Origin: Rhynchopus sp. YZ270_cl-10
Taxonomy: Eukaryota; Euglenozoa; Diplonemea; Diplonemida; Diplonemidae
Assembly (NCBI GenBank): GCA_964035575.1
Contig: OZ037863.1
Location: 1,156,001 to 1,220,000 of the forward strand
Direction: 5' to 3'
DNA: 64,000 bases
The notes under the pieces are model-generated. The model was not told the origin of the DNA, made no database searches, and saw nothing but the letters and a program-made list of their open reading frames with translations. Positions 39,494 to 49,737 of this stretch are shown in pieces (position 1 is the first letter of the stretch; the number at the start of each line of letters is the position of its first letter). A program made the translations under genes and the position numbers.

Positions 39494-40250
39494 TTTAAAA
39501 GATGCAAAATGCCTAAAATGCCGAACACACACCGATACCACGTTGGTTATCATCAGACAGACAACAAAGCTGTACTGCCGACTGGTATACGTTATCCCAG
39601 AACCCCATCCTAGACGCACCAGGTCCAACATCTCCTCTTGCACACGACCTGCCTTGTAGTGGTAGCACACACTACGCACAGCTCCGGTATAGGATTGTTG
39701 TCACTCCCTTCAACAAGAAGAGCCCATCAAGGGCGTTCCGACACACTGTGCACCAAATCCTCCTCAAGAATGAGGTAAATGGCCTTGGAGAAAGGTTCGG
39801 TCGTAGTCCTTGTTCAGGTAATTGATATCATGAGATGTCAGTGCTGCGGGTGTTGCCGGGTCTCGGGTGGCGGAGTGCACTGTATCTCCTCCAGAGTTTT
39901 TGTAGTGAGACCAAAACGCACCACGGCGCAGAGGTGCTCGGTGATATGAGTTCAGTTCCACTGCCTTCTTCGCATTCCGCATTGTCCCACAACACAATGT
40001 CAGCATTGTAGTGCTTCGTATCAGCATGCGACTCAGCACCCTAGTGGAGCATCAAAATAGGAGTTCGGAAAAAAACTCCTCATTTGAATCTTCGAAGGTA
40101 TTCTATAGCTATGTGTGTTCCAAAAAACTCTTGTCGTCCTCTTCTCTGAACTGCTCTTTCAAAGCTCCGTCCATGCAACACTTTTTCCACCCATTTTCCC
40201 CCCCCCGATTTATCTACAGCCCCCCGCCCCCCCCCCCACCCTTTTTTAAA
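39494..40250. other. Intergenic with a coding-like minus-strand patch
   Basis: 39764-40039 on the minus strand is open (for example [19 protein letters not shown]) with coding-like composition, but no family is recognised; a transposon relic is possible. The last about 60 bp before the kinase gene are very C-rich. Confidence 0.35.
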
Positions 40251-41807
40251 ATGTCACGCAAATTGCTGCGCCGTACTGCTGCAGTCGCCGCCACCTGCGT
40301 GGCCCTGCACCAGGTGGACAAGCACTTCTGCTACTCCGTCACCGAGCGCAGTGCACGCGTCGTCGCCACGGGTGTGTACCTGCTGTACCAATACAAGGTC
40401 GTCTGGACTGTGGAAAACTCTTCGGACACACACCGCAGGGTTGCCCGCGCTATCGTCGACTGCCTTAACCGGAACGAAGGAATGTACATTAAATTCGGCC
40501 AACAACTTACCACTATGGGGCACGTTCTCCCGCCGGAATACCAACAGGAGCTTCAGGTGTTGTACAACCAGGCAAGCGTGTACCCTGGTCTTGAAATGAA
40601 GCGTGCGCTCGAATCTGCGTTGGGGGATTCTGTCGAGAATTTGTTTGCCTCGTTTGATTTGGAGCCTATTGCTTCTGCATCTATGGCTCAGGTGCACCGT
40701 GCGAGACTCAAGGACGGCCAAGACGTCGCAGTTAAAATCCAAAAACCGCCAATCCCATTTACCATCAACATTGACTTCCTGATGGCCTGGTGTGTCCTCC
40801 ACGTGGTGGAGTACTCCTTTGGCCTGCCCCTTATTTGGTCATATGAATTCACCTCCAACAAGTACAAATCTGAGGTAGACTTCCGCATAGAAGCAGCCAA
40901 CACCATCAACGCGAAAACCACCCTTTGCAACGAAATACCCAAAGGCGCAATCGGTCTCTACGTGCCAAAGGTGTTCGAAGAGTATACACGGAAGACAGTG
41001 CTGGTAACAGAATGGATTGAGGGTGGTGTGCGTATCGATGATACAGAACGATTGGGGGAGATGGGTGTCGATGTGACCGGGTTGCTGAAGGCAGCGGTAG
41101 GGGTGTTTGCGCATCAAATATTTCAGTCTGGCGCCGTGCACTGCGACCCTCACCCCGGAAACCTTTTGGTCAGAAAAACCGACAACAACAAACACGAATT
41201 AGTTCTCCTCGACCATGGCCTATATGTCCACCTCAGCGACTCCCTACGCTGTGACTACGCGCGGTTCTGGTGCGCCATGGTGCTTGCAGACAAACCCAGT
41301 CTCTCATCGATTACCCAAAAATGGGGTATATCTGACCCAGATTTGTTTGCGTCGATGGTGCAGATGAAGCCGTACCACGCAGCGAAAGGGCATTCGCAGA
41401 TTGAGAAGAGGGGTTCGTTTAAACCGACTGCAGAAGAGCTGGCGCGGATTCAGACTAAGTTGAAGGCAAGGATTGTCACAATTCTTGCTGATACAGCGCA
41501 GTTTCCGGCAGAGCTGCTCTTTGTCGGGCGGTGTCTGAACTACCTTCGGTCGCACAACTGGAGTCATGGCAGCGTTATCAATCGGGTGCAGATCATTGGC
41601 ATGCACGCCTCCAGTGGTCTAACCCGCTGGGAGAAGTGCCGCTTTGACCTGACCCTCTCACTGCTCCGCACCCTCGAGCGAGTCAAGGTGTCCTTTCCGC
41701 TCCTCTGGTCGCAAATGGTCACCTACCTGCCACACCGTGTTTCACAGTTCCTTCTCCGCTTTGGGACACTCATTGACGCCCCCGCAGAGCTGCCTGCAGA
41801 TGTGTGA
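40251..41807 (+). CDS. ABC1/ADCK-family atypical kinase (UbiB family)
   Basis: 518 aa. UbiB/ABC1 proteins are protein-kinase-like ATPases of mitochondria or plastids that support coenzyme Q synthesis and lipid homeostasis. Seen: KFGQ (81-84) of the KxGQ segment, the Ala-rich loop equivalent ASASMAQVH (141-149), VAVKIQ (K162), the FRIEAAN region (about 208-216), HCDPHPGN (298-305) and LLDHGL (D321), in family order. The start at 40251 follows a C-rich tract; the open frame upstream is low complexity. A hydrophobic, basic N-terminus ([17 protein letters not shown]) may act as a mitochondrial or membrane signal. It resembles the ADCK1 group more than ADCK3, but the subgroup is not certain. Confidence 0.92.
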   Translation: MSRKLLRRTAAVAATCVALHQVDKHFCYSVTERSARVVATGVYLLYQYKVVWTVENSSDTHRRVARAIVDCLNRNEGMYIKFGQQLTTMGHVLPPEYQQELQVLYNQASVYPGLEMKRALESALGDSVENLFASFDLEPIASASMAQVHRARLKDGQDVAVKIQKPPIPFTINIDFLMAWCVLHVVEYSFGLPLIWSYEFTSNKYKSEVDFRIEAANTINAKTTLCNEIPKGAIGLYVPKVFEEYTRKTVLVTEWIEGGVRIDDTERLGEMGVDVTGLLKAAVGVFAHQIFQSGAVHCDPHPGNLLVRKTDNNKHELVLLDHGLYVHLSDSLRCDYARFWCAMVLADKPSLSSITQKWGISDPDLFASMVQMKPYHAAKGHSQIEKRGSFKPTAEELARIQTKLKARIVTILADTAQFPAELLFVGRCLNYLRSHNWSHGSVINRVQIIGMHASSGLTRWEKCRFDLTLSLLRTLERVKVSFPLLWSQMVTYLPHRVSQFLLRFGTLIDAPAELPADV

Positions 41808-42249
41808 TGGGTTGGGGTGAGGGGGGTTATTTGTCATGAAATGAAGGAGGAAATAGAAACAAAGCATTTTGAACACACTTTACGGTTCTGGGGGACGAGC
41901 CGTGCTGCAGAGCCACGCCTCACCAAACAGGTCGAGGTGCGTTTCACCACAACCTCTCTCATGAGATTGTTTCGTTTCGATTTTAAAAAAAAGTGAATAG
42001 GTGAAAATAGTTCATCTGATGATGGAGTTTTCAGTTCGCGCCTTTTTGGATGATGTGTGTGAGGGCACACTCAGTTTTTTTTATTTTCATTTGTTTTGCT
42101 GTTATTGTTGTTCAAAGTGAGAGAGGTAATGCTTTACGCTCTCTGTTCGTTACCCTTTTTATCTGGGAAAAAAGCACTCCTAGCCTTTGTGCACACATTT
42201 CTTTTCTTTGTTTTGGGATATTTCGATTGAAAGAATATCTTAATCATTT
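41808..42249. other. Intergenic, no gene seen
   Basis: Contains the second aggtcgaggtg/caccacaacctctc repeat (41908-41962). The target duplication TAATCATTT of element B is at 42241-42249. Confidence 0.55.
41908..41962 (+). repeat. aggtcgaggtg...caccacaacctctc repeat, copy 2
   Basis: agagccacgcctcacc, aacaggtcgaggtg, cgtttcaccacaacctctc. Partner at 30189-30245. Confidence 0.65.
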
Positions 42250-44281
42250 GGGGAATAGTCAGTTATACCCTACCCTTTTTTTGAAATGGTCAGAGATACC
42301 CGAAAATAAGTTCAGATATACCCGAAAACCAGAAATAGGGCATAACTGACTATATCTGAACTTATTTTCGGGTATTTGAACTTATTTTCGGGTATCTCTG
42401 AACTTTTTTGGGGTACCCACTTATTTGGGGGTACCCCCTTTGATTTTTTGCCCAGTGGGTGAGTGACCCACCATGAGGGAATGCGACAGCAGAGACAGTA
42501 TTGAAGCAGCATGGTATGATTTTCACCCCTCTACCCCACACACAGTTACTTTTAGTGGGGGTAAATGCCCGCAAACCCGCAAACTCTTATACATGGTCCC
42601 TCGCTTCGCTTGGGAACCATTAGTGCAGCAGGAAACTCTCTGTAGCGTGAAAAAAGGCTACCTTATTTCGCGGAAATACATAGTTATTACCACTTTTTTC
42701 ATTAACCTCACCCTTCCCGACTACTGCGTTTGTACACCATACTTAATCACACCCCACATTTACACTCATCACAGGATCGTGAAATCTGAACTGCATCCGT
42801 GATTGCGATGAGCGCCGCTCTCCGACATTCAACAACTCAAAATACAAGGCTTCACCCAAATCAATCTATTCTAGATTTGTTTGTGGACGAAGACCTGGGG
42901 GTGGGAACACTTTGTCAGTCACTGCTATAGCCATTAACCCAGGGAGCATAGCTAGTGCAAGAAATTCGACTTTGGAAACCTTCCGGAAAGTCTGTCCTCT
43001 GCTTGCGGAGGACGAGGCACAAGAAAATATTGCGTTCCCCCAGAAAACCAGTGCATATTTCACACTCCTTGTGGGTGGTCTTGTTGCCTTTTTTGTCAAG
43101 TAATTTTGGCCCAGGCATGCTCTCGAAGCATGACAATTTAGTGTGTATGGGGCAGGGTGTTGTTTTGTTCTGAATTCTCTTTGTTATAACATCTAAGTCA
43201 ATCGCGGGTGGTGGTTTGTGTAGCGTGAGGCACTCTTTTTAGCAAACTTCCTGCGGCTGCTAAAGTGTTATTTCTTCGGATTTAACAACGTACAGCGTAA
43301 CATAGTGGTTTCGCCTGGTCGACACAACCTTTGATAGATATGGGATAACCAACCCCCTTCGACCCCTCGTGGGTTCACTGAACAAGCCCTAGTGGTAGTT
43401 AAACGCGATTGACATTTACATTCCTAGAGATGAAAGAACAAGATAACACTTCTGTACCCGCGCATCAAAATTGTGGAAAACTTTGCACCCCAAACACCCT
43501 CAACAACGCCCGCCAAAAGGCGCCCCTTGTTGCTGGGAGTTGGTTCTCATGATACCTGCACAGCGGGCATTCCTCTGAGTCCAACGCATGTTTGGCCTGT
43601 TTGCGGCGTTGTACTTCAGGTGCACGAAGACAGGGTCTGGTGGTAAATTTTGCGTAGTACTGCGACGTGGTACTGCGTGGGTCTGGGAACCTGGGCACCT
43701 GGGTACAGGAAATTTGTTGTGGAAGACATCAACCACCATGCATTGAGGAGGGTAAGACAGTGGTCGCAGTTTCTACCTGATAGCATTACAACATTTAACT
43801 TCTCCACGGGGGTCTTGGGCCGTTCACTCGGTTCTACCTTGACTATCGGAAGATATTCTTGAGGCCTTTCTGGTCTCTAGAATATCCGGTCTTCCCGAAC
43901 GGAGGCACACTTTGTGTGTTACTACGACCTGGCAATTTCCAGCAGTAGGTTAAGTAATCTTTCTTGTAAATTGTTGGAACATTATCTCCTCAGTGCATGA
44001 ATGCCCCACGTGACTGGACACTTTTGTGTTTGTCATGTGGAGCTGTGGTTGCTCTTTCACGACTTTTTTCCTGTTCCTGGGTACCTGTTCCTGGACCTGG
44101 ACCTGGGTATCTGGGTATCTGGGTATACCCGAAAACCAACTTTTTTGGGGTACCCGAAAAAAGTTGGCGACATGGTCAGACATGTTTTTGAAAATGGGGC
44201 ATCTCTGACCAATATCTGAACTTATTTTCGGGTATCTCTGACCATTTCAAAAAAAGGGTAGGGCATAACTGACTATTCCCC
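42250..44281. mobile_element. Mutator-like element B, 9-bp target duplication
   Basis: The TIRs begin GGGGAATAGTCAGTTAT and match for about 70 bp (ccctacccttttttt, then gaaatggtcagagatacc). The flanks are TAATCATTT at 42241-42249 and 44282-44290, a perfect 9-bp duplication as in Mutator-like elements. The subterminal regions are rich in gggtatctctgaac and gggtacccg motifs. The core about 42898-44066 is the inverted counterpart of element A's core, encoding Cys-rich peptides such as THKECEICTGFLGERNIF and DSEECPLCRYHENQ. I see no complete transposase. Confidence 0.88.
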
Positions 44282-45247
44282 TAATCATTTTTTTCTTTGA
44301 TAAATTGTTGGAGTAGTGTAGTTGCCACAGTTGTGCAATCTCCACTGTCTTTTTTTTGTGAATTGGATGCCACTGTGCGCATTTTTCGCGTTTTTCGAGC
44401 TGAGCCATAATTGCCCTAAGGGTCCCCGCTATGCTCTGGGGTATTAAGAGGTCGCGTGGCTTGCCCAGCGGTGAACCGCCTCCGTTCTCTTACGGTACAG
44501 CAACTTCACCTTTTTTTTGTGTTGCAATAAAGAGCATCTCACTCACAGTGCTATGCAAAAAAAGCATCGCCTTTTCAGTACATCCTTTGGGTGCGTTTGA
44601 AAACGCTGCCTTTGTTAGGCACTGTATAAAATGACAACTCACAGCTATTGGGCAAGGGGGGGTGAAAAGCAATGCTCCCTTTTGCCTGCAGCGACGCCCT
44701 GTAGGATAAGCAATTTCCCCATACCCATTCTTTGAAGTTTATGCCACGAATTCTAGCCACTTTACCTTACCATTTTTTTTCCTCCGATATTTTTTTTTTC
44801 GGTCAACGACGCCAGGGGGGTTCGATGACCCGCAGAGTGTCAAAAGGTGCCTGAGTCCCCCGAGAGGCCTTTTTTGCACTATCAACTTCACTTTGTTCTG
44901 TGTTCTGTTCTGGAGGAGACTCCAAGCACAGAGAGCTTGGATGTATCTTTATTCTCTTCCTTTTTGCTTTTTTGCAAATGAGCCGAATCCTCGTGAAACA
45001 TCAAGGCAAAAAAAAGGAGGGGGAAAAAAAAGGATTTGTTCCCCTTCTTTCCTCCCCATTTCTTCTATTAGATTTTTTCGAAATTGGCAGTGGGAAAGTG
45101 GGAGCCTCACAAGGGAACTTGTCGGAGGTGACAAGGCGGTCCCCTGCTCTCTCTACGCTACCCGGAAACAGTGGCACCTACTCCGTCCCCTCTCTCATCC
45201 CCTTTCTGTTCCCATACCACACCAGCATTCTCCCCGTTTCCCACACG
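44282..45247. other. Intergenic, no gene seen
   Basis: Holds the inverted gtggcaacac repeat (44299-44350), a cgcctccgttctcttacggtac motif at about 44478 also present near 13558, and a cactatcaacttcacttt motif near 44876 as at 1741. Confidence 0.5.
44299..44350 (-). repeat. Dispersed repeat gtggcaacac, copy 3 (inverted)
   Basis: tgataaattgttggagtagt, then gtagttgccacagttgtgc, the reverse complement of the 22767 copy. Confidence 0.65.
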
Positions 45248-47869
45248 ATGGTGACATGCGGGATCCAGTCGCTGACACTGCTGCTGTGTGTGGTGCTGAT
45301 TCTGTCGACAGGTGCGATCATCGGTGGCTTCACGTTGACAGCATGGGACGACCTTCTGGAAAAGGCACGTGACACAGGTGACGAAGGCTTCGGGATGTGT
45401 CTCGACAGTGGTACGGCGGACATCGAAACTGTGTCGTCACGCTACCTCCTCTCCGTCCTTGGCAATGTGGACACGGCAGTGAAGGAGTACCTGAAGGTGC
45501 CTGAACAGCTTGTCACGACTCTTGCAAACCTGGCGCAGGCACATCATCCAAATGTCAGCACCGGTCCTACCTTTGGGGTCACAACTATGAATCCGGCTGT
45601 CGCGTCAGCTTTCAGAGCTGGGTATGCGGCAGGAATACAGAGAATTTTCCACGAGACATACCCTTGGTGTCAGGCACACCCTTTCCCGTGGAGCAAGGGG
45701 ACTGGGAAGCCAGCAGGATGGGGTTCACAAACAGAAATCCTACATGCATTTCCAGAAAATGCAGTTTTACCCACAGACGGGACCCCCATATTAATGGTAC
45801 TTGAAGCCAGAGACCCTGTCACGTTGGAGCCGCAGATTGGCGACTATTCGATTGGTACTGAAGCTAATACACTAGGTCATATCAAAGATCCGACGCTTCC
45901 CTGCAACAACTATCCGAACTACAATTTGAATGAATCACGAGGAATGTGCTTCTATCCTGTACGTTTGATTAACTCGCCATCAGAGGTCCGAATGCGTGGG
46001 CTACAACTGCACTACCTGCACGACAGTGATCCACCTCTCAATCCTGCCAACGAGCTTGTGTACTCTGGCATGCAGGTGTCCTGGTCTTCCATTTCCTGGG
46101 ACCTGAGCTACACCTACACCCACCCAGAGATGTACACGATGTACCCCAAGCAGGGGAAACGTGTTGGGGTTGTTGGCGCAACTGTGACGGGAGACGGGGT
46201 AAGAGATGCAGTGCGGAACCAGCTGCTTCCGACTGGCACGTCACTGTACATTGTCGAAGAAGACCAGAGCACACACTTGGTTGGGTTGGTTGTGGCGTAC
46301 AACAAAGGGCGCCACCTCAGGCAGGTGCCCACCTACATGCCTCCACCAATGGATTTCACCGTTAACATTGCTACCAGTATGAACATCACAAACCACTCGA
46401 CGGAAGACGCAACAGCACACATCCCATCAGTGATTGGAGAGCACGGGCAGTTTGTGTTCACACACCCTCAGAACTACAGAGACCTTGTGGAGAAGACAGA
46501 GGACTCCTTCCTGAAGTGGTCTGACTCGAACAGCTCGGAGTACTGGACAATGACGTCAGAAATCAAGCACAAAACGATCTTGTGGTACGCCAACCTTCTT
46601 GTGCCGAGAGAGTCTGTGATGGAGACGATTGATGCGTCGACGAATGCAATCCGTGCGAAGGTGGCAGCAGATCTGTCCTCTGCAGACGCACAGAAGGAGG
46701 ATGCGGTGATTGTGATGGTGATTGTGACAAGTGTGGCGATTGCAGCACTCCTGGCCATTGCTGTTGTGTTCACACGCTACATCACGTCACCTCTGCTGAA
46801 GCTTGGAGGTGAGATGGCAAGTGTGGCTGTGATGGACCTGGAGGCTGTGGACACGGGCCGTGCAGTGTCACAGCTGAGTGAAGTGGGGATGATGCAGCGC
46901 AGCTTTGTTACCATGGTGGCGAACCTGGTGGAGTACCGGAACTACATGCCGCAGAGTGTGCTTGTTAACGAGAGTGAGCACGAGGAAGTGTCCGACACAG
47001 AGTCGGCCACACGGGATGCAGCGTCCCGGTCTGTCGCTTCCTGTTCCAAGCAGTCACCCTCCAGCTCCACAGAGGTGGTGCAGAACCAGAAGGCACTGCT
47101 GCGTGTGGAAGGGATGAAGAAGAAGAAGGTGTCGCTGGCACACATGAACGTCGTGTCGTGGCATGACTTCTGCAAGAACCGCAAAGATGCAGAAGTTCTC
47201 GCTGCACATGGTGGTGTGATGGAGAGGATTCTGGTGGCAGTGCAGCACAACAAGGGTGTGTGCGACACGTTTGCAGGAGACAAGATGCTTGCCACCTTCA
47301 ACGCCTTTGTTCCGAGCTCCACACACCGTGTTGCCTGTGTGAAGGCTGCACACGAAGTAGCAACAGCACTTGGGGATGTGCACAGGATTTCTTACGGGTG
47401 CACAACAGGCGATGCACGTGTCGGGAACATGGGCTGCAACGGGATGAAGAAGGTGTCGATTCTTGGACAGTGCATGTCGTGGGTGGTTGTGCTTGAGCGT
47501 TGGAACAAGAAGCACAACCTGTCTGGTGTCATTGACCGTGCTGTGTCGCGTGAGGTGGAGGGACAGGTGGTACTGCGTTGTGCAGGTGCTGTGCTGTTCG
47601 CAAAGCTGAGTGACACGGCACAGGTTGTGTATGCTGTGGAGGGTTTGTGCAGCGCAGGCAACGAGGAGTGGATGTACCAGCTGGAGTCGGCAGCAAACAA
47701 CCCTCATGCACTGTGGAACGATGCTTTTGTGCACATCATCAAACAGGACTTTGGGCAGGCTTCTGCTCTGCTTGACGGTGTGGCTGCTGACCAACGTGGG
47801 CAGTACGAACAGCTCATCAGGTACGTGCAGGAGAAGGCCTACGTGCCTGAGGTTGTGGACATGCACTGA
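45248..47869 (+). CDS. Receptor-type protein: dCACHE-like sensor, HAMP, degenerate class III nucleotidyl cyclase
   Basis: 873 aa. The start MVTCGIQSLTLLL gives a hydrophobic anchor at about residues 8-30. An extracellular region (about 35-480) with several NxS/T sites is followed by a second membrane segment (about 484-508, VIVMVIVTSVAIAALLAIAV), a HAMP-like segment (TSPLLKLGGEMASVAVMDL) and a Ser-rich linker. A cyclase-fold domain spans about 615-810. One metal-binding Asp is kept (FAGDKMLATFN, D678), and GDARVGNMG matches the family. The first metal Asp motif (normally F-D-I) reads AHMNVVSW, the GDxxNxAxR motif reads GQCMSWVVV, and the purine-selecting Lys is Thr. It is probably a non-catalytic or dimer-partner cyclase. 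The frame upstream to 44900 is open but unlikely to be coding. Confidence 0.85.
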   Translation: MVTCGIQSLTLLLCVVLILSTGAIIGGFTLTAWDDLLEKARDTGDEGFGMCLDSGTADIETVSSRYLLSVLGNVDTAVKEYLKVPEQLVTTLANLAQAHHPNVSTGPTFGVTTMNPAVASAFRAGYAAGIQRIFHETYPWCQAHPFPWSKGTGKPAGWGSQTEILHAFPENAVLPTDGTPILMVLEARDPVTLEPQIGDYSIGTEANTLGHIKDPTLPCNNYPNYNLNESRGMCFYPVRLINSPSEVRMRGLQLHYLHDSDPPLNPANELVYSGMQVSWSSISWDLSYTYTHPEMYTMYPKQGKRVGVVGATVTGDGVRDAVRNQLLPTGTSLYIVEEDQSTHLVGLVVAYNKGRHLRQVPTYMPPPMDFTVNIATSMNITNHSTEDATAHIPSVIGEHGQFVFTHPQNYRDLVEKTEDSFLKWSDSNSSEYWTMTSEIKHKTILWYANLLVPRESVMETIDASTNAIRAKVAADLSSADAQKEDAVIVMVIVTSVAIAALLAIAVVFTRYITSPLLKLGGEMASVAVMDLEAVDTGRAVSQLSEVGMMQRSFVTMVANLVEYRNYMPQSVLVNESEHEEVSDTESATRDAASRSVASCSKQSPSSSTEVVQNQKALLRVEGMKKKKVSLAHMNVVSWHDFCKNRKDAEVLAAHGGVMERILVAVQHNKGVCDTFAGDKMLATFNAFVPSSTHRVACVKAAHEVATALGDVHRISYGCTTGDARVGNMGCNGMKKVSILGQCMSWVVVLERWNKKHNLSGVIDRAVSREVEGQVVLRCAGAVLFAKLSDTAQVVYAVEGLCSAGNEEWMYQLESAANNPHALWNDAFVHIIKQDFGQASALLDGVAADQRGQYEQLIRYVQEKAYVPEVVDMH

Positions 47870-48568
47870 GTGATTATGAGCGAGGTTTACTTGCTGGTTA
47901 TGAAGGCGGCCAGGGACGGTAGATGGCATGTTTCTGCAGACAGTCGACAGTCTGCTTGCGTTTCATGCATCGGTGTGCACTTTTATATTATCGCGGTGAA
48001 ATAGTGGTTTTCAAATGCGATGACGTGCTGCTCAGTTTGGACATACGTGAGTAACATCTGTGGTGTGTTTACACAACACCACGCTTTGTTTCAGGGACTC
48101 TGGCTTTTGTTATTATTTTATTAATGTGTTGCAAGTAGAGTTGATATCCTGTTGCACATCACAGAGGGTGTTAAGATCCCTTCCCTTGGTGGCAGGCTTG
48201 ATCTTCTGTGACACGACACCGAAGTGGCTGTTGCACTCATGTTTCTCATGCCCTGCCTCCGATATTTTCTTCAGCCACTAGAGGTAGGACACCACTTGGG
48301 TACTCCGAAAATGTTTCCCCGAGTCCGACCAAACAATAAGGCTCTTGTCTAGTCGAAAAAAGTTTAGTGTGAAAAAGCTTTTTTTTTACAGCACTCAACG
48401 GTAACTCCCTCCAGCAGACAGACCCCCCCAGACAAATAGCATTCCTCTTTTACGTTACGTTTTGTTTGGTGTTTTTTTTCGTTTCCGCAACCTTTTCACC
48501 CTACACCTGAAACACATCAAACACAGTACCCCACACCACACCACACCACACCACACACCACACACACA
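47870..48568. other. Intergenic, no gene seen
   Basis: No repeat or gene recognised. A (CACAC)n stretch precedes the next start codon. Confidence 0.5.
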
Positions 48569-49531
48569 ATGTCGGAAGCAGACAACCAAATGCGTCGCTG
48601 CATTCTATGTGCAAAGCTCTACCAATCCGACGCCACTGTGTACGCCGTCGCGCAGCCCGATGCCGAATGGACCTCAATGCCTTGCGCAAAGTGCACCCGG
48701 GTCGTGTACTACGTTGCGAACACTGGCGGGGCCTGCGTCTCCTGCTGGCACTGCCGCTATGTCAACGCCACCAACGAAACCTCACCAGGCGAAGCAGCGG
48801 CGACGGCGACCGCACTGCGACGACACTCCGTTACCACCACCACCACCACCCCACAAAAGAAAGGCGTTCTTGGCGGCATTTTTCGCAAAAGACGACGTGC
48901 CTCGGTCATGCAAAGCAGCAGCACCGCCGACTGCAAACGGGAGGGTCTCTGCACCGCCTGCACCGTAGAACACTCCGGCATTGACGACTACGAGACACGC
49001 CGTGCCCGAGGCGCTGCAGACGACAAAGATTTCTCTGGAGACGTAGCCTTTACAAACCAGGACACACCACCGTCACCTACCTCCCTTGAGGCCTGCATCT
49101 CTGCCTTGGGGGACACAGAATGGAGCCTCCGAAGAATGATTGAAGAGGACGAAATGGTTGAAATGAAATCATTCAAAAGAGCGAAGCGGGCGGTGGTCTT
49201 TGTGGAAGAGAAGACGGAGAAGGAGAAGGAGACGGAAGAAAGAGGGGAGGAAGCAGCGGGGCAGGGGGAGAAGGAGGAAGAGACAACGACCGTGGAAGAC
49301 GAACAAAAGGACGAAGAAGAGAAAGACGGGGCGGACAGAAATGCATCTGAAGGCGAGGTTCTGGAAGGAGGTGGAGAAGGTGAGGAGGAGGAGAAGGCAG
49401 AAGGGGGGTCAGAAGAAAAGGAAGTGCACAGCGAAGGTGACGGTGAAGAAGGAGAAGGAGAAGGAGAAGGTGAAGGTGGGGTCTCCGATGCTAGTCCAAA
49501 GTCGACAGAGAAACTTGTAAGTGGGCAGTGA
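48569..49531 (+). CDS. Zinc-ribbon protein with acidic tail
   Basis: 320 aa. The N-terminal about 75 residues carry RRCILCAKLY, then PCAKCTRVVYYVANTGGAC, then VSCWHCRYVN: C-x2-C pairs spaced like an LSD1-type zinc ribbon. A second Cys pair lies at LCTAC near residue 129. Residues about 200-310 are an almost pure Glu/Gly/Lys tail, probably disordered. The ATG follows a CA-rich leader. A nuclear or regulatory role is possible but not shown. Confidence 0.75.
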   Translation: MSEADNQMRRCILCAKLYQSDATVYAVAQPDAEWTSMPCAKCTRVVYYVANTGGACVSCWHCRYVNATNETSPGEAAATATALRRHSVTTTTTTPQKKGVLGGIFRKRRRASVMQSSSTADCKREGLCTACTVEHSGIDDYETRRARGAADDKDFSGDVAFTNQDTPPSPTSLEACISALGDTEWSLRRMIEEDEMVEMKSFKRAKRAVVFVEEKTEKEKETEERGEEAAGQGEKEEETTTVEDEQKDEEEKDGADRNASEGEVLEGGGEGEEEEKAEGGSEEKEVHSEGDGEEGEGEGEGEGGVSDASPKSTEKLVSGQ

Positions 49532-49737
49532 ACAAGAGGGGGGAAATATAGAGGGGGGGGAAAGCGAAAGAGAATAAAATGGGGGGGTGATAAAAACCGC
49601 ATTCGTACAAATTATCGATCGAGAAATAGGTCGAACTTCCTCGAAAATCCTGAAAAAGGTCGAATATTATTACGGTACGAATACGGTAAATCTAAATTTT
49701 ACTGAATGCGATCCGCAGATAAGTGGTGACTTTGTAC
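49532..49737. other. Short intergenic segment
   Basis: AT-rich; ends in TTTGTAC, the left target duplication of the next element. Confidence 0.5.

Noticed and set aside
44900-45247. 116-codon N-terminal extension of the cyclase-like receptor
   Set aside because: Composition is non-coding, and the membrane-anchor start at 45248 fits better.
48988-49602. 204-aa Ser/Pro-rich antisense frame
   Set aside because: Complement of the Glu-rich tail of the 48569 gene.
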